Positions 48,246-61,100 of a stretch of DNA of 64,000 nt are shown here, one piece after another. Location: assembly GCA_030770545.1 (NCBI GenBank), contig JAUCMP010000026.1, positions 1,282,501 to 1,346,500 of the forward strand, written 5' to 3'. Each line of letters opens with the position of its first letter. Positions within the stretch are counted from its first letter, which is position 1. The translations under genes and the position numbers were made by a program. The notes beneath the pieces are model-generated. The model was given only the letters and a program-made list of their open reading frames with translations. It was not told the origin of the DNA and searched no databases. This DNA comes from Macropodus opercularis. Its lineage: Eukaryota > Chordata > Actinopteri > Anabantiformes > Osphronemidae.

Positions 48246-51200
48246 GGGAATGCTTTCGCACCGGGACTAAGTTAGCTTAGCCAGCGCTCCTCCTGCGCTG
48301 CGTCGGGCACAGTGAAGCCGCGGGTCCCGGCTGGAGAACCAGCCCGTGCCGGGATTCTGACCCGCTTTCTTCCCGGCGGTAGGACGGACTCGCTGCTGCT
48401 AACGCCAGCTAACCGAGCTAGCTAACTCTCCCTCATGCTACGCTAGCGCAGCTCGGCTAATGCTAGCTAATCGGAGTTGGAAAGGTGGGATTTTCTTTCC
48501 TGGAGTATCTGGGCCAAGCCGGGCCGGGCCGGGTTTCATCTTTCATTTATCCCCAGGAGAAATGAGCGAACAGCCGCCGTTTCTGGCCGTGGTCGCGAAT
48601 GAGCCACGGGGCACTGACGCATTAACAAAAACGTCTGTTGGGTTTAATCCAGGTTTAACTAACTCATCAACGATAACTAAACTCCCCGAGTCTTTATTTC
48701 GCAAAGTTGTGTGTTGAACGCGATGTCCTCCCTTTTCTGGCACCATAACAACGTAACAACTGTGTCCAAACGGGAAAACCCAACATGACTTTGGGAGTAG
48801 GAAGGAGGGTTCCGTCCTAACCGCGGAGCCTCCTCCATCACAGCCTCCAGACGCTCGGCTTGTCTGTCAGTGTTTAGTGATTTTGGAAGTTGCTGTCCTG
48901 CTAATCGCTAACGTTAGGAGTTAGTGGACGCAGGGTCACATCCAGGAGACCCGCTGGGAAGGTCCCTGGTCCGGGCTGTGTCCGGCTCAGTCTCGGCTGA
49001 AGCTGCGTCCTCTCACTTTCCGGAGCCTGTGGGCAGCATCAGTCCGCCCGCAGGTCACTGGTTTGTGCCCTTTGCGTCGACTCAGGCTGCTGCAGCCCAA
49101 ACGCTCATTGAAGGTTGTTCCGGCACCAAGAGCTGAGTGACTGTGGCAGAGCAGCTGTCATTTAGTAGCACCAAGCGTAAACCGTGTGGTGTTGTGTCCA
49201 CTCTTGGAAATGATTCAGCAGAGCTCTGTCTCCGCTATTGCCACTCTGTGAGGAGCCTTCTCTCTTGGATGGGTTTGGGCCGGTAAAATGCAGCACCGTG
49301 CTTCTAAACGTTGATTTCATCGGCACTTTGGGAACGTGGAAAGAAAGATGCTGGACAGGGCTCTGGAGTAAGACAGCGTTGTTTTTAAATGAACTTGGGC
49401 TGTGATTGAATACGTCCGAGGTTGTTTAAAGGACGTCGTTTTACAAGAGGCACGTCTCCAGTGCCTTTCATACTTGTGTAGATGTAATCAAAGGTTTATT
49501 TAAATTGGCAGCAACAAAGATGTTTTGTTAGCAGCTCCACAGTGAATACAAAAATAAAGTCCCCTTATATGACTGGAAGATGGAAGGAAGCCCGGTTAAG
49601 ACAAATACATTTGAAAGCCACTATAGGAACGTCTGAAGTAGGCTGACCGCATCAGATTCTGTCTGGACATCGATGTTTGCGTGTTGTGTTTTGCTGTAAT
49701 TCTCACAATGAGGTGTCTGAGATGAACTGGACTCTATTATGCAGCTGAAAATGAGCACCTCAAAAATTCAGTGGAGCACAATCAGTATGCTGTCACCGCC
49801 TCAGCTGGTCATTCACAGGCAGTGTGTTATTCTAAGAGGGTGGAACAAAAGTATTGGGTGTTAATGGATCCATTTCTCTCTTTGCTCTTTTAGGAGACAG
49901 TTCGGATTTCGCTTGTGAGTTTTGATTAATCTTTTCCTGTGGGGGGAGAGTTGTCTGTACCGGAGATCAGAATTTCAGTGGGGAGAATCTAATGAGTCAT
50001 TGGCAGCTCATTTAAAAGTAGATGGGACGCTCGCCTCAGTTGGAACCCGCTTATTTTAACCTGAATATCAGCTGGGTGAAGCTTTGCCAGGGATAGTAAA
50101 CCTTCCAGTGTGCTCCGCTGTGTTTCAGGGCTTAACAGCGTTTAGTCATCTCCGAAACCAGCTTGCCAAGTGATACCTTAATCCCCCTTGCAGCCTCACA
50201 GTGAATAGACTAATTATGATGCACCAGGCTACTTTTAGCTATTTGTGAAGTGGCGTGTTGGCTTCCAGCAGAAATAAGACAATCTCAGTCCAGGTGTTTA
50301 ACGCACACAGCTTGCTGGCTACCACAGCTTCTGCTTCCCACCTCATCTATGTTGATATAAAACTGATGAAGACATGATGACAATGTGACAACATAGTGAA
50401 TATAGCCTTTGATACTGGCTGTCAAAAACTGGGTGACTGATCCTCTCTAACACTGGCTTGGACCGGAATCATGGTAGGAATGCCAGGCTCTAATACTCAG
50501 TTGGTGAGTTGATTAGCAGGAATAATTATTTCAGTTTTTTATTGGTTGTTTTCCGTTGCCAAGTAAAGGCTCTGCGTCTCCACATATCACAGAGGTAAAG
50601 AAATGCCGTTTTCAAATCGGCAATTAGTAAATAAGCTAAACAGTGATTGCTTAATTAGTAACGGTTAGCTTTAGACCCAGAGGGATAAATACCTTGCTGG
50701 CGGGCATTTGTGCCACTTTACTGGTATGTGCGTATGTGCAGTGCTTTCCTGTGCGTCAGCTCTGATGTACCTCTCCCTGCTTGCTACAGTCAGGTGTGGC
50801 ACAGTAACTGCTGCAGATAATAGTGGTTAGATTTTCAAACCTGAACGACCTGCTGGTCGGTTCGCTTTGTGACATGATCCAATATCCTGGGTGTGTTCAG
50901 GGCAACGTAGTTTATGACTAGAGGTGATGTAACTGTGAGCTATGTCAGGTGATTGGACAATTAACTTGAGGTTTCCACGTGTAATTGAGCAATTCTCCCC
51001 CTGGTGTCTCACATCTGTCCTGTTTTCAGGCTCCTTAACCAGTTGTCTCCTATGTAGCTGTATGTCTGCTGCACTGCATGCCTGTGTTTCCCATCAACGC
51101 CCTTCCTCCCTGTACAGGTGACCTCATCACCTCGGCCTTTATAAGCAGTCAGGTAAACCTCGTGGCATCGCCTCAGCGGACTGGATTGCTGCTCTGGTGC

Positions 51201-52280
51201 AGTTTCTCAGGCTCAGCATGTCGTTGTGCTACGGCCAGCGCTTCCAGCTCACACAGGCAAATTCACTGGCTGATTGCCATCGTTCTGTAAAACACAACAA
51301 TAACTGCAATTCTCTCTGCAGTTATCAGCTATCGGCCTCTAGTTAGGTCATGTTAGGGTTCAGGCTTATGCGACTGTGGCTGTTCCAGATATTACTGACT
51401 GGAAGAAAGCAGAGGCATTCGTCACATTTCTGTTCCTACAGTGTGATGTCATCAGTAGTGAAACCTTTTTCACCTGCCTGATGTGAAACCGACAAGATGC
51501 AGATACCAATAATCAACGCTGCTAATCTAAATTAACGACTACGAACAAAATATCATGAAATCTGTGCTGTGAGAAGCAGCGAAATGACCAGGATTATGCA
51601 TTTAGCCCTAATCGTGTAGCCGTCGGCTGCGCTGATAACAAATCTATGAACTGATTTATTTTCTCTGTTTCACTCTCACAGAGAAGCAAATTATTTCTAG
51701 GTCAGTGGCTGTCAAAGGGCTTGAGTTGCATGCCATTTTTATCTTGCCTGGGCACAAATTGGTTGAAAGCACTTCTTTTTCTCTGCGAGGGGAGAAGTGA
51801 CATTGTGGAGCACGAGCCGTGATTGAATTACTGTCCCTTTCTCTTATATAAGTTGTACTGTTTCAAAAGGCCATTTTGCGTTTTTTTAAACATTTATAGT
51901 TGACTTTAAAAACCCAGACGCGTTTTTCCATCACATTTCCTTACAAACCTTTTACTGTAGAGAATAGCGAGAAAAGCCAATCAGTCTTTGATTGAGGGGT
52001 TCGTGTGCATTATGTTGCTGTGCTCAAAACGGAGAACGCGCACTTGTGTATTTTTCTGATAACTCCGTGTAATGCCAGATTAACATGTCTGATTTGTTGT
52101 TTCAAATCACTAAACCCTGGATGCATATTGACATGTCTGTCCCACAGGGATCGAGAAACAAAAAGCTAATTATATTATTAGCGATAAGGAGGCTGAGGTG
52201 CTCTGAGGACAAATCAGTGCAAATATGTTTTTGTTTGTTTTGCCTTTATCTTTTCTAATTGTGAATTCCGTGTCTTGCAG
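48246..52280 (+). other. Putative 5' UTR intron of arhgap5
   Basis: No coding exon recognised. A further small non-coding exon is possible near 49894 (ctttttag|gagacagttcg), but there is no independent support. Confidence 0.4.
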
Positions 52281-55200
52281 GCAGGTGATAAAAGGAGAAC
52301 CGGCTGCTGTAGCCCAGCTTAGAGAAGCCCCAGGGTAGAAACGGAGACAGATACAGAGTTGGAGGGGGATTCATCGGTACCACGGGAGAGTCAGAATGAA
52401 AGTGCCTCTGTACTACTAACGAGCAGAACTGGAATGATATCTTGACCTTTTTTCCTGGAAGCGACAAAGTTAGCGATGAGCGGGGGGATATAATGGCCAA
52501 GAACAAGGATGCGCGCCCCCCGACATTCGCCGTCAGCGTGGTTGGCCTCTCGGGGACGGAGAAGGAGAAGGGGAATTGTGGTGTGGGCAAGTCCTGCCTA
52601 TGCAATCGATATGTGCGTCCTGATGCAGACAGCTACTATTTGGAGCACACCTCAGTACTGAGCACAATAGACTTTGGTGGACGTGTTGTTAACAATGACC
52701 ACTTTCTGTACTGGGGGGATGTGTCCCATCGAGGAGACGATGGGCTGGACTGCAAAATCCAAGTTATTGAACAGACAGAGTTCATCGATGACCAGACGTT
52801 TCTTCCGCATCGGAGTACAAACCTGCAGCCGTACACCAAACGGGCCGCAGCAACCAAACTCCAGTCGGCAGAGAAGCTAATGTACATCTGCACAGACCAG
52901 CTAGGCTTGGAGCAGGACTTTGACCAGAAGCAAATGCCTGATGGGAAGCTAAACATCGATGGCTTTGTTCTCTGCATTGACGTTAGCAAAGGTTGCAATA
53001 GGAAGTTTGACGACCAAATGAAGTTTGTCAACAGTCTCTACTCCCAGATTGTTAAGTCAAAGAAGCCCATTGTTGTTGCAGCCACAAAATGTGACGAGTG
53101 TGTGGACCAGCATCTGAGAGACCTGCAGGCTTTTGTTGCCAGCAAGAAGAACCTGATGCTAATTGAGACGTCGGCGCGCTCTAATGTCAACGTGGAGCTC
53201 TGCTTCAACGCCCTCATTCAGCAGCTGGACAAAGCAAGGGGAAAGCCAAAAACTGTGCCATACCTGGAAGCCTATAAAATCCAACGGCAGCTTGTGGCCT
53301 CGGTAACGGATAGATTTGAGAAGTTGATGGTGCACACCGTAAGAGATTACCACACCACGTGGAAAACGGTGATCAATAATATGAAGGGCCAACCCGACTA
53401 TGATGAGTTCATCACATTGGAGGGCACCAAGAAAGCACGAAACATGTTCACAAAGCACATTGCACAGCTAAAGCAGGAACACATTAAGAGGAGGAGGGAA
53501 GAGTACCTGACAACACTACCGAAAACCCTTAACAACCTCCTTAACAACCTGGAAGAGGTCGAACATCTCAAGTGGCCCGAGGCACAGAGTGTTATCCGCA
53601 ACCGGCCTGATTTCCAGTACTGGTTTCTAGTTTTGGAGCAAACGCCGTGGGATGAGACGGACCACATCGACAACAGTGATCGCAGGATACCCTTTGACCT
53701 CCTTGATACCCACGAAGCTGAGAGAATTTACTACAACCACGTCCAGCACCTGCTGTCAGAGAAGAGAAGGGTGGAGATGAAGGAGCGGTTCAAGAAAACA
53801 CTAGAGCGGGTTCATTTTATTAGTCCAGGGCAGCCTTGGGAGGAAGTCATGTGCTTCGTCATGGAGGACGAGGCTTACAAGTACATCACAGAATCAGATA
53901 GAAGGGATGTTTACTGTAGACATCAGCAGGAAATAGTTGAAAGGGCCAAAGAGGATTTTCAGGAAATGCTTTTTGAGCATGCTGAGCTGTTCTACGACTT
54001 GGATCTCAACGCCACTCCTAGCTGTGACAAGATGAGTGAAATTCACTGTGTGCTGAATGAGGAGCCCAGATACAGAGCGCTGCAAAAGCTTGCCCCAGAT
54101 AGAGAGTCGCTTCTCCTCAAACACATTGGGTTTGTTTACCATCCTACCAAGGAGACGTGTCTGAGTGGGCAGAATTGTGTGGATCTGAAAGTGGAGCAGG
54201 TTCTAGCAAACAGGCTGGTGCAGCTCGACCATGGACGCTCTAATCTGTACTATAACAGTGCCAACATCGATAAGATCAACCTCTGCCTCCTGGGAAAAGA
54301 GGGTCTGTCACAGGAACTAGCCAACGAGATCCGAGCTCAGTCCACAGACGACGAGTACACCTTGGATGGTAAGATTTATGAACTGCAGCTTCTCCCTGTG
54401 GATGTAAACTCCACGCTGCTCTTCAGCCACACGTGGGACAATGCTTTTAAGCCGCATGGTTGCTTTTGTGTATTCAACTCTATAGAGTCCCTCAACTGTA
54501 TTGGGGATTGCATCGGCAGGATCAGAGCAGAGATAGCACAGAGTAGGAGAGACAGATTTGCTCAGCCACTGCCGTTCATTCTCATCCTGGCAAATCAGAG
54601 GGACAACGTTTGCAAAAACATACCAATCCTGAGGCACCAGGGCCAACAGCTGGCAAACAAGCTGCAGTGCACCTTTGTAGACATTCCATCTGGTGCCTTT
54701 CCACGTAAATTCACAGAATTCCAAATTAAACAGGGTCTGCGTGCCGTGCTGGACGGACTAAAGCATAACTTTGACGTCTTTGCCCCTCCGCCCTTTATCA
54801 AAGACGTGTCCGAGGCAGATCTTAGGATAGTCATGTGCGCCATGTGTTGGGATCCGTTCAGTGTTGACCTCATCCTCTCGCCCTTCCTTGACTCACATTG
54901 CTGTAGTGCAGGGCCTCCAGGCCAGACCAACACACTGATCCTGGATAAGATTATCGGGGACAGCAGAAGGAGGATCCAGGTCACTGTCCTCTCCTACCAC
55001 TCTGCTATTGGTGTCCGAAAAGATGAAATGGTGCACGGATATATTTTGGTCTACTCGGCGAAGCGCAAGGCTTCTATGGCAACCCTACGGGCATTCTTGG
55101 CTGAAGTTCAGGATGTGATCCCCGTCCAGATGGTGGCTATCACAGACAGCCAGGCAGACTTCTTTGAGAATGACGCCATTAAGGAGCTGATGACGGAGGG

Positions 55201-58130
55201 GGAGCACATAGCCACAGAGATTGCGGCCAAGTTTACAGCACTGTACTCTCTGTCTCAGTATCACAGGCAGACTGAGGTTTTCACACCCTTCTTCAATGAA
55301 GTGTTGGAGAAGAAGGCGAGCATTGAGAGCTCGGTAGTGTTTGACAGCTCATCACGTGAGTGCACTACTGGTGCCAGTGAAGACGTGTTCCCCACCTCAC
55401 CCCGTAGCCACTCCTCGGCCTACAACACCTATTACCCAGAATCAGATGACGACAACGAGGCCCCGCCACCTTACAGTCCAATAGGGGATGATGTCCAGCT
55501 CCTCCCTACGCCCAGCGAACGGGCCAAGTACCGGATTGACGTTGAAGGCAACGAGTACCCAGTCCATAGCACACCTGTCGGGGAACACGAACGCAACCAT
55601 AAAGTGCCTCCACCTGTCCGCCCAAAACCCGTGCTCCCTAAACCCAACGTCAAAAAGCTGGACCCCAACCTGCTCAAGACCATCGAGGCCGGCATGCGAA
55701 GTAATCGTCGGATGCAACGCGGTCCAATGACGCACACTGAAGACGTGGAGGCGTCGGACAACTATGCAGACCCTGTGGACACGATGCCGAGGTCCAGGGG
55801 CCTTCACAGCGACGACATCTATGCTGTACCTGATGACGCGCACAGCCGCCTGGTCAAAATAAGAAACTTTGGAGGGTTACATGGTCTTCACGTTGGAGGA
55901 GAGGAGGAGAACGGATTCGACAGGAAGTATCAGGCTGGACGACGGCCATCGAAGTACAAACATCGTTCTAAAATCCTGTTCAGCAAGACAAAGGCTTACC
56001 AAAGACGATCCCACTCTGAAAGTGATGGAGAGGAAACCGGACCTGCTATGCAGAAAAAGAAAAAGGGAAGAGCCCACAGGGGCAGTGAGGAGGACCCGCT
56101 GCTGTCCCCTGTCGACCCCTGGAAGAGTGGGATAGATAACCCTGCTATCACATCTGATCCTGAGCAGGAGGACAAGAAGCTGAAGAAAAAGAAGACGCAG
56201 AAGATGCCAAAGGAGCCGAAAAAGGTGAATCTAATCTGCCTTTAATATTTTTTTTTAACTTTACCTATTTTAAAGTGCTACAAATAACAAAAGACAGAAG
56301 CCAAAACAAAGATGTTCAAGTCTGAAGACACTTTCTTTTTTTAAGGACTGAAAGAGGCTGATGGTACAGAAGAATTTGTGAGAGAAGGCAAAGTGTGTGT
56401 TGGTGTGTGAGTGAGTGAATGGAAGCAGAAGAGATTGTGTGTCGTAATGTATGAGCAGATGTGTGTGGGTGGGAGATGATTTGGGGTTTTAATAGGCTTG
56501 GGGCTCATGGTAAGAGTCAACTAATTTGATAATTGATTGATCAGGCCCCAGAACTGAAATGTTTTATGAGCATCCACACCTTAAAGGCCTCAGACAGCCA
56601 ATAAAAAGTCTTTATAAAAGCTGTTAAAGACATTAGGTTCTGTCTGGAAGCAGAGGATGCCTCCGTGATAAGACGCTGTCTAGTGCTGCACAGCATCTCC
56701 CTGAATGCTTGTCTGAGGCTGCTGAGCCGTTCACGCTCAGTGGACTCGCTTCAGACTCCATGATAAATATTAAAGACGTAGACATCTGAACACTGGTTTA
56801 CAACCAGACACACATGTACAAATAATCCAACATGTAAGGACGAGCCATAACAATAAAACACGCCTATGAAAGCGCACGTTAGCCTGCAGTGCATGTACAC
56901 TCCCAAACACAAGCACTTACACCAGAATGCTACCTAATAAAGGCATATTTACATTCTGAAATATGTAATGGCAATAGCAGCAGGAATTTTAGGGTCGTTG
57001 TCTGAAGCAGCAACATCTTCTTTTGATTAAAAATGTAGTCAGGCGAAAAATATAATCCACAATAATGTGACTGTTGTGATCGCTGCTATTTAGCAATTGC
57101 TGCTTTCAGCAAAATAATCACTTCATGACGATTCGTGCACGACACAATTGGACTTTGACAATCACACACGTGTGCGTGCATGAGCACGCCAGCGCCAATC
57201 AGATAGTAACGTGCAAATGTGCAGAGAAGCAGCCGCTGGCGCTACATGGGCGTCATGAATGCGGGGCATTGTTGGAACATTCAAACTGTCTTTGATAATC
57301 AGAGAGCAGAGCGAGCGGAGAACCACAAGGTACAAAATGGAAGGTGCTTAGTAGCCGTCCGGACCAATTACAGAGAAGCCCGGACGCTGTAGGCATGACA
57401 ACACTTTGAAGAGCAGAGCAGTGTGGGAAATCAAAGCCATTTCAGCACCTTGTTACTTGCCCCAGCTTTAGTCGTGAATAACGGTTTTGTCTGTTGTCGT
57501 GTTTCTTCTCGTCTTCCATGAACCTCTCTCTGTTTTCTCCCTTCATCCCACTGACTTTCTTTCTGATCTATTCCCCGATTGCCCTCCTCCTCCTCTCTTC
57601 TGATATGTTCTGCCTCCTCTTCAACTCTCTCCTCCTCCATCTCTGCTCTCCCTTGTGTCTTTCTCAATTGCTCATGCTCTTAATTTTCCTTGTGTTTTTG
57701 TTCCTGTTCTGTCTGTCCTCGTCATCATATCTCCTTCCTTTTCTCTTTTTACTGCCCCCAATCTTGTCTTTAAATTTACTTCCCTGTTGTTTTAGTTTTC
57801 TTCTCTTGATCCTTGATCACTCTTTCTGCATTTTCTTCCATCCTCCTTGTTTCACACCTCGTCTACTTTTCATCTGTTTGCGTCTTACCCCTTTCTTCTT
57901 TAATATTAACCTGGTCTTCCCTATGTCACTTTGACTCACCAACCATTTGTTTTAATCGTCCTTTCTGTCTGTTTAGGGAAAATCCAACAAGCCTCCCAAG
58001 CCTCTGTACCCTCCCACCCGGAGAACCTGGGAGAGCAATTACTTTGGCGTTCCCTTGCAGAACCTGGTGACCCCAGACCGACCCATCCCGCTGTTTATCG
58101 AGAAATGTGTTGACTACATAGAGCGAACAG
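52281..58130 (+). CDS. arhgap5: Rho GTPase-activating protein 5 (p190-B RhoGAP), 5' portion
   Basis: A 5' UTR/coding exon 52281..56224 (ATG at 52493, context ataATGg) and a second coding exon 57977..58130. They join in phase 0; 1,295 codons are visible. In order: an N-terminal GTPase domain with P-loop GNCGVGKSC (residues 27-35) and TKCDE; four FF domains (about 270-540); two pseudo-GTPase domains (about 590-950, e.g. ILANQRDN, VMCAMCWDPFSVDLIL); then the PPPYSPIGDDVQLLPTPSER segment, YADP and YAVP tyrosine motifs and a polybasic stretch. Exon 2 begins the RhoGAP domain (ESNYFGVPLQNLVTPDRPIP) and ends at YIERT. Later GAP exons, including the arginine finger, are not in the window. p190-B stimulates GTP hydrolysis by Rho at the cell cortex. 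It matches ARHGAP5 far better than ARHGAP35 through the middle region. The giant coding exon is a family hallmark. Confidence 0.97.
56225..57976 (+). other. arhgap5 intron 1 (coding)
   Basis: Bounded by AAAAAG|gtgaat and ctgtttag|GGAAAA. It contains a long C/T-rich tract at about 57490-57960 leading into the acceptor, which explains an apparently long Leu/Phe/Ser-rich open frame there. Confidence 0.85.
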
Positions 58131-61100
58131 GTGAGTCACGCGTTTCTCTTTCAAACTGTCACAGCTCTTCTTTGTATCTTTCTTTCCTGCCTGTTGACGT
58201 GCAAGCAGGCCCTCGGGCTGGTGTTTCACAACTCCTTATAGGTCAAGCTTGTTTGGATTTAGTTGCAAACGCTTTACTGTTCTTCGTGTGTTTTTTCACA
58301 TGAGACAATGAGTGAGAGAGTGTGGGATTGAGGTATGTTTACAGTGGGAGGGGGAATCCTCTGATTTCACTTCTGGGCTCTGATGTCATGTATTGTTTGC
58401 TCTATCAGCTTGTCTGCTAGGCCGCCAGTCAATACAAGTCAATGTGCTGCTTCATTGGGTTTGTGTTTGATGTGCTGCCAAAGCACCGCTGCAGTGATTA
58501 CAACATGAGATGGTAAAGATTTCAGAGCTCCAACGACGGGTTAATGTACACAAGGACGAAGAAAGAAAAGGAGTTGGCACCAGTGACAGCAAAGTCAAAC
58601 ACATGCTGATGAATATTTCCTGAACTGGGGGTTGAAAATATGTAAGACAAAACTTTTCCCTTACATCACAAACGTGTGTTGAAATGCCCCTGAGCAAGGC
58701 AGTCGGCAAGAGTAGATCCAGTCCCTGGCTTGTTCTAGTTAAATAAAGCTTTCAAATAAGGCACTCGGCCTGTTTGGACATGTGTGTCTCCAAGTGACGC
58801 AAGCCTCTGGTGCATACCGGGTATGCGCCTGGCTTCCTGCCCAGCTGTTGAAGAAGGCCTCTGCTAAGGTCTGAGATTCCTCAGTGAAGTCATAGTTCAG
58901 CTCCATATTTATACGCTCTGTGGCGGACACTTGATCCAGAGAGTCTCTGATTGTTTATGTGTGACTGCAGTGAGATTCAGATCCCAACTCCAGGCACTTT
59001 TTGATGTGTTGTTCTGCACATATATCAACACATAAAGCTTCTCCGCTGCTTGTTAGAGACCAAAGCATCTCAAAGAACTTCCCTCTGACCACTGACATTA
59101 ATATTTTAAACACATTCAATATTTTATGAGTTTGTTGCATAATGTATTTACACACGGTCCAGTACTTCTTCCCTCTCAATGAGCTCTAAAAAGCAAAAGT
59201 GACCTCAAAGTAACTTTTCCTCCCAGAGTCAAATTCTCGGAGATATCGACTGACATGACGTTTCCTGTCGAGCCTCTGCTGCTGCGTGCTCGTGTGCTCA
59301 AATCAGGATCAGTTGGAAAAGGCTTTCTAAAGGTTTTTTGATGTTGTTTTAGGGACCGTTGTTTTGGAATTGTTCCCTCTGCGGTTAAATCAATGAAGGA
59401 GCCTCTCAGCTGTTTACCAAAGAAAACATCGCTTCAATAAAATGTGGAAAAGGCATCTTATCATGTCCTTTTTATTTTCTCTCCTCCTCCTCAATCTCCC
59501 TCTGAAGCCATATGTTCAGCAAATGTCTGGTCTGTACAGTACCGGAGGTATTTCCTGTGTTCCTACCTGCAGTGAGTTGCGCTGGGTTCTGAAGGTAGCG
59601 TTTGTGTCTGAGCTCTTTTCGTTCTGGGGCTGTTAATTCCTGTCCTGAAAATCCCCTCCGAATATGTTTTGATATTCAGCTGGATCTACATGAGCCCGTT
59701 GGTGGCTGCCAACCAAATTTAGGATTAATCCCAACGCTGTATGTGTGTGGATGTGCATGTGTGGGCGGACGCCTGCCAGTTGACAGCAGTGTATCTGAGA
59801 TTTCATGGCCAGTGCTGTGAAACCCTCTAAGTCCAGACGGTCTGTTGGGTGGATTTAACAGCTTTTCCCTTCACTTCTTTTTCCGGAACATCGTTTCTCA
59901 ACAGACGCTGCAACAACATCATTGTCTGTTTCATTTTTTCTAAAGCTACTCTTGTGTAAGGTGTTTCATATCCAGACGGCTTTTTGATGAGACTTTTGAG
60001 GCCGTTTCCTTGTTAGGGAGCCTATGCAGAGGCTTAGGTAGCCGTCCTATGCAGCCTGGCGTCCTTGTTAGCAGTCTAATCTGCTTGTATAGCAAATTTT
60101 AGTTTATAGCTCTGCGGGTGGGGCCATCCTGCTAACGCAGTGCACTTATAGCGTCACTGGGTTGACAGTTCAGTGAAAAACCTGGGTTTAAACCACACTG
60201 TTTAAGAGACGCCCCCGGCCATCATCTGCTAAAGTTAGACACTGAATACCTGCCAGCTTTACAGCTGTACCTGACCTCTGAGCAGTGGAGGAGGAGAAAC
60301 GGTCCCAAACAACGTTTGTATTGTTGCTGTCTTTTCATTAGACACTTGTCACGTTAATGGGTGTGGAAGTCAAAATGTTAAATTGTAATAGTTTCTCCAT
60401 CTACAGAATGTATTTATTTTTACCTATACGATCAGGTCAAGGTGTCTCACAGGTTTTTTATTGTGATTTTGAGAACGTAATGAAATAGTGGCACACCCTC
60501 ATATTTGGCATGTTTCTGTATCTGTGCTAAACCTGAGTGAGCTCATGGTGAACAGATAAATGCACGTCTCAGTTGTTTGACCTTTTGGGGACGTTGGGGT
60601 TATTTTTTTTGTCTGTTGACCCTTTAAAAGCGACATGATTAATGGTCAAGAACAAATAGGGTAACTTCTTATTAATGGATATGCCAAGTAGAACGGATAC
60701 TAGTTGAAGCACAATACTTGCAGTACAGTGTACACAAATAGACTCATTGAAATAGAAACGCATATGTTGCATGACACATGTATTAATATCAACATATCAG
60801 GAGCAAATTGGACCATAGGACGGGACTGAAAAACTGACCTTGACCAAGACATAAATCCATTTATTGTTTCATCTCCTCAATAATCTACAGCTAAGCTTAG
60901 CTTGAGCCCTAGATCGGTCATCGTTGCTTTTGGTTGTTCAAGGCAGCAGAGACCTGTAGGAGGCCAGACAGCTGCTTGGTGGAGTTTAACAGCATGTAAT
61001 AGGCTGCTGCAGCTGAGAGGCACAGAGGCAGAGAGGTGGCGAAAGCTATTTGTGGTGCCTGTGGTTTCAGACCAGAAGTGTCGGAGGAAAACTGTGACTT

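Noticed and set aside
57494..57934. 146-codon Leu/Phe/Ser-rich open frame resembling a membrane protein
   Set aside because: It is a translation of a C/T-rich tract inside an arhgap5 intron and has no family resemblance.
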